Shown: positions 57,863-64,000 of the stretch, piece after piece
Position numbering within the stretch: position 1 is the first letter of the stretch
Layout of the letters: the number at the start of each line of letters is the position of its first letter
Assembly: GCA_024760905.1 (NCBI GenBank)
Contig: CM045729.1
Location: 5,903,663-5,967,662, forward strand
Length of the DNA: 64,000 nt
Source of the DNA: Plotosus lineatus
Taxonomy: Eukaryota; Chordata; Actinopteri; Siluriformes; Plotosidae
Reading direction: 5' to 3'
The notes under the pieces: model-generated
Told to the model about the DNA's origin: nothing
What the model saw: only the letters and a program-made list of their open reading frames with translations
Databases searched by the model: none
Program-made: the position numbers and the translations under genes

Positions 57863-58745
57863 TATATGTTCAAAATAATAGCAGTGTGTTTAAAAGTGAA
57901 TAAAGTTCAAAAATAATAATCACAGCTTTTATTTCCAGACACACAGATGGATTGGGACACATAACACATTCTATTCTAAATCATGAAGAAAAACGAGTTA
58001 AATTTGTGTTTTTCCTTTAAAGAAATTGAATTGAGTTGGGAAACATCCCCATAACATGATGGGCACCACCAGGCTTCACTGTCTTCACAGTGGACTATGG
58101 GCTTCAACTCAGCATCTGGGTGTCGTCTGACAAACTGTCTCCAGCAACTCAGCCCAAAAAGAACAATCTTACTTTCATCAGTCCACAGAATGTTGCTCTA
58201 TTTCTCTTTATTCCAGTCAATGTGCTCTTTGGTGAATTGGAACCTCTTTGCATGCCTTTTTTCAGCAGTGGGACGTTGCGGGGCTTCTTGCCGATAGCTC
58301 GGCTTCACATAGGCGTCTTATAACTGTATCGGGACTCACGGGTAACTTTAGGCCTTCTCTTATCTTCTTGGAGCTGATTGGTGGTTGAGTTCTTGCCATT
58401 TTGGTTCTTCTATCCATTAGATTGGGAGTTTTTCTTCCACGTCTTTCAGGGTTTTGTTGCCATTTCAAAATGTTTTGCATCATTTTAGCTGAGCAGCTGA
58501 ACATTTTCTGCTCTTTACGTTTCCTCCCCTGCAATTAACTTTTTAATCAAGCTTCACTGTTCTTCTGAACAATGTCTGGAATTATCTGTTTTCCTCAGAA
58601 TTTCAGAGAGAATGTTCTATAACCAGCATGTACAGCATTTCCCGCCTTCCTTCCTTCAATAAGGACAATGATTGGCCCCTGTTTTTAAAGAATGAATGAC
58701 GTCACTAATTGAACTCCACACTGATATTATTTTGAGCACATACCT
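57863..58745 (-). mobile_element. Tc1-like transposon, internally deleted
   Basis: Ends tatgttcaaaataatagcag..tgtg and (complement) gtgctcaaaataatatcag..tgtgg form terminal inverted repeats. It carries part of a transposase at 58262-58534 and catalytic traces near 58160-58200. About 0.9 kb, against roughly 1.5 kb expected. Confidence 0.8.
58262..58534 (-). pseudogene. Tc1-like transposase, DNA-binding part only
   Basis: 90-codon frame. MMQNILKWQQNPERRGRK, then RTKMARTQPPISSKKIREGL, KLPVSPDTVIRRLCEAELSA, a helix-turn-helix region typical of Tc1 transposases. It stops as the catalytic part should begin; the DDE core is mostly deleted. Confidence 0.75.
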
Positions 58746-58783
58746 TTCAGTTAGTGATTAAATTACACAGAATCAGCAGCATG

Positions 58784-59128
58784 AGGCAGGCAATGGCGGC
58801 CTGGTGGTAAAGGTGCTGGATCACTGATGCTAAGGTTGGGGATTCAAGCACCCTTCTCCATGGGTTGTCGGTGTCCTCCCCAGTGCAGCTAACTGGGTCA
58901 TCAAAGGCTGGCCGTGTCTCTCACTGTCAATGGTGAGAGGTTCATGTAAAAGAACCATTGTTGACTTTCGACAAGAGGAGCTGCAAAGCTGTTAGCGTGT
59001 TTCTGCCCCATGATGGCCTGGCGAGCTGTCCAGGGTGTATTCTGTCTTTTCTCTGAGTCGGCTGGGATGGGTGCCAGTCTCCCCGCGACCCTAATTAGGA
59101 TTAAGCGGTTACAGAAAATGAACAGATG
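58784..59128 (+). mobile_element. tRNA-derived SINE, type A1, full length
   Basis: Head caatggcggcctggtgg, body cagtgcagctaactgggtc, aaagaaccattgttgac; tail gcctggcgagctgtccagg, gaccctaattaggattaagc, ggttacagaaaatgaac. The 9-bp duplication agcagcatg is at 58775-58783 and 59129-59137. Confidence 0.85.
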
Positions 59129-59399
59129 AGCAGCATGTGGGTCAAGACTGTTGGTTCTGTTGGATTCTATTACTCTACTACACCTGATAGGCAGTTATTT
59201 GCCATGTACAAATATAATTTCTACCAAAAACGCCGATTTATCAGGTTAGTGATGTCTGACTGTGACGTGTCTGATTTTAATATTAATTTTGGTAATCCGG
59301 AGAATCGTTTAAGTATCACAATTTTATTAGTGAACACAGTTGCATCACTTTATATCCATATAAAGAGCTCAGTTCTGACTCTTGATCAACTGAGTAAAT

Positions 59400-59985
59400 G
59401 GTTCACGTCTACAGGGCGTTCAACAAGGACGTAGACTTTCTCCTTACCTATTCAAGCTCTTCTTGGAGTTTTTTATGGCTCAAGAACTTGAAAGTTTCAA
59501 CGGTACTGTGATGGTTAATGGTTGGTCACTTAGTAATTTGTGTTTTGCGGACTATGTTGATTTTATTGGAAACATTGGGTATGCACTACGAAATCTCACC
59601 AACTTATTCAATGCTACAGTTACAAAGTATGGAATCGAAATAGATACGTGCAGAGAAGAGTAAAATCATGATTACTGCCAAAGGTGTTACGCTAATCCAG
59701 CCAATACAGATTGGAAATCATGAGCCAAGTGACCTCTTTCATATATATATATATATATATATGTAGGAAATCAACTTCAAATCAATTTACAGTCAGTTAA
59801 CGAGATAAAGAATTGCATTGAAATAGCAACTGCAGCTGTGGTGAAATTGAATTCCGTCTGGAAAAATAAGTCACATTCAGTACAAAATTAAGGTTTATAA
59901 GAGAAATATAATATTAACACTGACATACGGCTGTGAATCCGGGACGCTAAATGAAGAGGCATAAAGGAAGATGAACTCATTTAAA
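59400..59985 (+). pseudogene. non-LTR reverse transcriptase relic
   Basis: LEFFMAQELESFNGTVMVNG then SNLCFADYVDFIG, where the catalytic FADD is FADY, and LFNATVTKYGIEID. After a (TA)n insertion near 59742: NCIEIATAAVVKLNSVWKNK, then a stop and traces of YGCES. This order (FADD, motif D, IATAAL-KLK-VW, YGCESW) is that of RTE/BovB-like LINEs. A MITE ends it at 59993. Confidence 0.7.
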
Positions 59986-59993
59986 ACTAAATA

Positions 59994-60411
59994 CAGTCGG
60001 CCCCCTATTTATGAAGACCCCTGTGTACGAAATCCCCGGGTTGCGAAGATCATTTTCTGAAGTTTCCGTCCCCGGGATAGGAAGGCAACCCCCTCTTATG
60101 AAAAGAAATTCAAAATTCAAACGCGCCAATCAAAATTTCATACGACGCACGAGCTTCTCTCTCATTGACTGTCTCTCAACATCCCGCCCCGCCGGCCTCC
60201 CAAATAGAGACAGAAGGAAGCTGTACTCTTTAGTTTTTAGTTTAGTTTTTTAAGTTGTTTAATTCAGTAAATATTTAATAAATGTGGGCGTATTTGAGCT
60301 CATCTGGAATTCCGATCCCTCAAGGAATCAAATTAAAGCTGAGTTTGTCAAGCAGGGAATGCGCTTTGAATTTACGTCTTGAACTCGCGTCCCACAGCGC
60401 GCGTGCGAGAG

Positions 60412-60483
<72 letters not shown>

Positions 60484-60788
60484 ATGAAAATGTTTAATAA
60501 TGGTTTAATGGTTTAATTAATCAAGATGCTAATAAAATGGTTTAATATGTTAATAAAATGTTTAAATTGTTTAATACATAATTTTCTTTTACTTTTGACA
60601 CATATTTCATACAAAATTTGTGTACTTTTATCATTTTTAAAGTGTTTATGGGGTTTATCCAGTCCAAGGACTGGAGCCTTGGAACGAATTAGGCGTTTAA
60701 CATGTAGGATGCGACTCCTACTTACGAAACCCCCGCATTATGAAAACGGCTCTGGAACGGATTAATTTCGTAGGTTGGGGGCCGACTG
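59994..60788 (-). mobile_element. Tigger-like MITE (cagtcggcccc family)
   Basis: TA-flanked. Ends cagtcggccccctatttatg and cgtaggttgggggccgactg. Complement of the 26852 element (caagcagggaatgcgctt, ctggaattccgatccctc). Has one GA/TG tract at 60411-60481 in place of the three CT units. Confidence 0.85.
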
Positions 60789-60839
60789 TATTTCCAAAAA
60801 ATTTTACACAGACCTTATAGCACACAGAACCAATGAAAG

Positions 60840-61480
60840 TGTGAAAGACTTTTAAGGTAGTAAATGACCTACTGGTGGCCTCTGAACATAGCTGTCTCCA
60901 GGCTTGTGCTACTTGACCTTCAACACCACTAATCACACAATTTTAAGTGATAAATTAGAAAACGACCCTCTTCAGCTTTAAATTTTGCACACCTGACCGT
61001 TATCAGTTTGTAGATGTAAATGGTGTTTTCTCTGTATGCCCGAATGTTAACTTTTGTGTACCACAAGGTTCTGTTCTAGGCCTGTTGCTTTTCTTTTTAC
61101 ATATGTTTCCTTTGGGTAAAATTATTCATGAACATGGTTTTTATCTTCCGCCTTTACACTGGTGACACACAGTTGTATATTTCAGCAAAGCCAAATGAGA
61201 AGCAGTGCAGACAGTGGTGGCCCGGTGGTAGTGTGCCAGATTACTGACCCCAAAGTTGGTGGTTCAATGGGTTGTCACTGCTGTCCCCCCAGTGCAGCTA
61301 ACTGGGTTGTCAAAGGTCATCCATATCTATGGTGAGATTAATGTAAAAAAGCCATAGACGCCAACCTCCCCATGACCCCAATTATGATTAAGCGGTTCAG
61401 AAACGAATGAATATAAAGCTGCTTTGCAACAAAAGCAACTGTAAAAGATGCTATACAGTAAAACCAAATTAAATTGAGTT
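60840..61480 (+). pseudogene. L2-like LINE 3' part, interrupted by a SINE
   Basis: Reads LLDLQHH-type motif A debris near 60908, [22 protein letters not shown] (motif B), then LYISAKPNE. After the SINE at 61209-61412 the L2 3' end resumes: aaagctgctttgcaacaaaa, aaagatgctatacagtaa, aattaaattgagttga. Inactive. Confidence 0.75.
61209..61412 (+). mobile_element. tRNA-derived SINE, type A1, internally deleted
   Basis: Head agacagtggtggcccgg, box B-like ggtggttcaatggg, body gtgcagctaactgggttg; then directly the tail end ccccaattatgattaagcgg. The middle is lost. Confidence 0.7.
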
Positions 61481-61899
61481 GAGGGGATATCCCTCCTCTT
61501 GTTTTTGCTTTTTTGACGTGATCTTTATTTCGCCTTCGAGCAACAAGAGAGCCGTTGGTGTGTGTACTGTCTTGGTGCCTCCACAGGTCACTGTGGTTTA
61601 TGTTGGCCAGCTGCCGGAACCTGTGCCCAGCTCAGTGGCTTAGCACCTCAGAGGAATCTGCCCTTTTACAGAGTGCAGGACAACACGCCGTGCAATTTTC
61701 AGGGCAAAAACTTTCATTTTCACCAGCTTTTACCATTTCATTAACCAGCGGCTGTAATATGTGAGATGTATCGAATGTAATTTTATTGCTGGATGCAAAA
61801 ATCCTGATTAAAAAATTCCCATTAAAAACCCTTTTGAATCATCTGCTCAGAACCTTGTGTGATTATGTCGAGTCAGCAGAGCCACCATAATGTAAGTTC

Positions 61900-64000
61900 A
61901 TCATCATCACCATCTTCCGCGAAGTCCAGGGTTGGGTCGCGGGGGCAGCAACCTTAGCAAAGAGGTCCAGACGTCCCTCTCCCCAGCCACTTCCTTCTTC
62001 TCTCCTGGGGGGACACCGAGGCGATCCCAGAAAAGCTAAGAGACATAGTCCCTCCAGCGTGTTCTAAGTCGACCCTGGGGTCTCTCCCCGGTTGGACATG
62101 CCCGAAACACCACACTAGGGAGGCGTCCAGGAAGCATTCTGACCAGATGTCCGAGCCACCTCAACTGGCCCCTCTCAATGCAGAGGAGTAGCGGATCTAC
62201 TATCGGACCCCACGGATGGTAGAGTTTCTTACCTTATCGCGAAAGGAGAACCCCGCCACCCGGCGAAAGAAGCTCATTTCAGCCGCTTGTATCCGCGATC
62301 TTGTTCTTTCGTCACTGCCCAAAGCTCGTGACCACAGGTGAGGGTTGGAACGTAGATCGCCTGGTAAATTCTTCACCACGATGGACCGGTACAGGCTCCG
62401 CTTAACAGCAGAGGCTGCAACGATCCGTCTGTCGATCTCCCGCTGCATCCTTCCCTCACTCGTGAACAAGACCCCAAGATACTTAAACTCCTCCACTTGG
62501 GGCAGGACCTCATTCCCGACCCGGAGGGTGCATTCCACCCTTGTCCGACTGAGAATCATGGCCTCAGACTTGGAGGTACTGATCCTCATCCCGGCCGCTT
62601 CGCACTCGGCTGCAAATCGCTCCAATGAGAGCTGGAGGTCCCGACTTGATGAAGCCAAAAGGACAACATCATCTGCAAAAAGCAGAGACGAGATCCGATG
62701 GCCACCAAACCAGAACCCCTCAACGCCTCGACTGCGCCTAGAACTTCTGTCCATAAAAATTATGAACAGAATCAGTGATAAAGGACAGCCTTGACCGACT
62801 CCAATTGGAACACACCCTCCGGTCCCCCTTCTTAAAAATCGGGACCACCACCCCAGTTTGCCAATCCAGAGGTACTGCTCCCAATGACCACGCGATGTTG
62901 CAGAGACGTGTCAACCAAGACAGTCCTACAGCATCCAGAGCCCTGAGATATTCCGGGCGGATCTCATCCAAACCCAGACCTCGACCACCGAGGAGTTTTT
63001 TGACAACCTCAGTGACCTCCACTCCAGTGACGGGTGGACCCCCACCCAAACCCCCAGGGTCTTCCTCTTCCACAGAGGTGGGATTGAGGTGGGATTGAGG
63101 AGGTCCTCAGAGTATTCCCTCCACCTCTCGATGACATCCCCAGTCGAGGTAAGAAGCTCCCCACCGCCACTGTAAACAGTGTTTGTGGAGAACTGCTTCC
63201 CCCCTCCTAAGGTGTCAGATGGCGGTCCAGAACCTTTTTGAGGCCAACTGATAATCACTCTCCAGGCCCTCAATAAACTCCTCCCACGCCTGAGATTTTG
63301 CATCTGCGACAGCCTCGGCTGCAGCACATTTGGCCTGCCGGTACCTGTTTGCTGCCTCAGGAGTCCCACAGACTAATAAAACCCGCTAGACCTCCTTCTT
63401 CAGCTGGACGGCCCCCTTCACCGCAGGTGTCCACCACTGGGTTCAGGGGTTACCGCCACGACAAGCACCGACGACCTTACAGCCACAGCTATGGGCTGCC
63501 GCCTCAGCAATAGAGGCACGAAACATGGCCCATTCGGATTCCATGTCCCCCCGCCTCCTCTGGGACATGGTTATAGCTCTGCTAGAGGTGGGAGGTAAAG
63601 ACCTCTCTGACAGGGGACTCCGTTCCCAGTAGACCCTGATTACACGTTTGGGCCTGCCAGGTCTGGAAGGCAGCCTCCCCCACCACCGAAGCCAACTCAC
63701 CACCAGGTAGTGATCGGTAGACAGCTCAGCTTCTCTCTTCACCTGAGTGTCCAGAACATATGGCCGCAAGTCTGATGACACGATTACAAAGTCAATCATC
63801 GAATTGCGATCTAGGGTGTCCTGGTGCCAAGTGCACTTATGCACACACTTATGTTCGAACATGGTGTTCGTAATAGACAAACTGTGACGAGCACAGAAGT
63901 CTAACAACAAAACACCATTCGGGTTCAGACTGCAGAGGCCGTACTTACCGATCACGCCCTTCCAGGTCACACTATCATTGCCCACATGGGCGTTGAAGTC
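61900..64000 (-). pseudogene. Rex1-like LINE, best-preserved copy, running off the window
   Basis: On -, the 5' part (63443-63985) gives [37 protein letters not shown] and [14 protein letters not shown], the end of the APE. Then a basic linker, and the RT start LDEIRPEYLRALDAVGLS with DWQTGVVVPIFKKGDRRVCS near 62830. RT motifs A and B are deleted (about 62780). The catalytic SSLLFADDVVLLASSSRDLQ follows with FADD intact, then VLPQVEEFKYLGVLFTSEGR. The 3' end lies near 61900 (cttccgcgaagtccaggg). The 5' end is beyond 64000. Clade by recollection. Confidence 0.85.

Noticed and set aside
59126..59434. 102-codon frame as a possible exon
   Set aside because: It starts at a SINE border, has no splice-site support and no family match; probably chance next to the RT relic.
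46741..64000. Remaining C-terminal exons of pms1
   Set aside because: I looked for the family motifs after LMPG and saw none; the sequence consists of repeats. They are probably beyond the window.

Overview
The window looks like nuclear DNA of a ray-finned (teleost) fish. It holds spliced vertebrate exons separated by long introns, and it is crowded with fish-type repeats: RTE, L2 and Rex1-like LINEs, tRNA-derived SINEs, Tc1, pogo/Tigger-like and hAT elements, and many (TA)n/(CA)n microsatellites. There are no bacterial operons and no CRISPR arrays. Species cannot be fixed from sequence alone.

The only host gene I can support is pms1 on the + strand, a MutL-type mismatch-repair ATPase of the PMS1 branch. 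Six internal coding exons are visible: 5914-6030, 18684-18806, 20295-20447, 20554-21305, 45961-46434 and 46610-46740. All have GT/AG borders and mutually consistent phases. They cover the end of the N-terminal transducer domain, the variable linker, the HMG box that marks PMS1, and the start of the C-terminal dimerisation domain. The 5' exons (ATPase core) and the 3' terminal exons are outside the window. The HMG box is cut by a 24.7-kb intron.

The rest is intron filled with transposable elements. 1-5.9 kb: LINE and SINE fragments. 6-18.7 kb: SINEs, composite Tigger/hAT MITEs, Tc1 relics. 21.3-46 kb (the giant intron): SINEs in head-to-head order, nested MITEs, a nearly whole Tc1 element, three large RTE copies, a Rex1-like LINE and L2 pieces. 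46.7-64 kb: a Tc1 relic broken by a hAT that is itself broken by a Tigger MITE, more composite MITEs, L2 ORF1/ORF2 pieces, and two Rex1-like LINEs on the - strand, the last running off the end of the window.

The most interesting material is structural. Several Tigger-like MITEs carry the same hAT insertion at the same site with the same 8-bp target duplication, so they spread as composite units, and this happened in two separate MITE families. One SINE head is attached to two different LINE-type 3' tails. Many insertions keep clear target-site duplications (8 bp for hAT; 9-19 bp for SINEs and RTEs; TA for Tigger/Tc1), which lets the order of insertion be read directly. I found no evidence of a new gene system.
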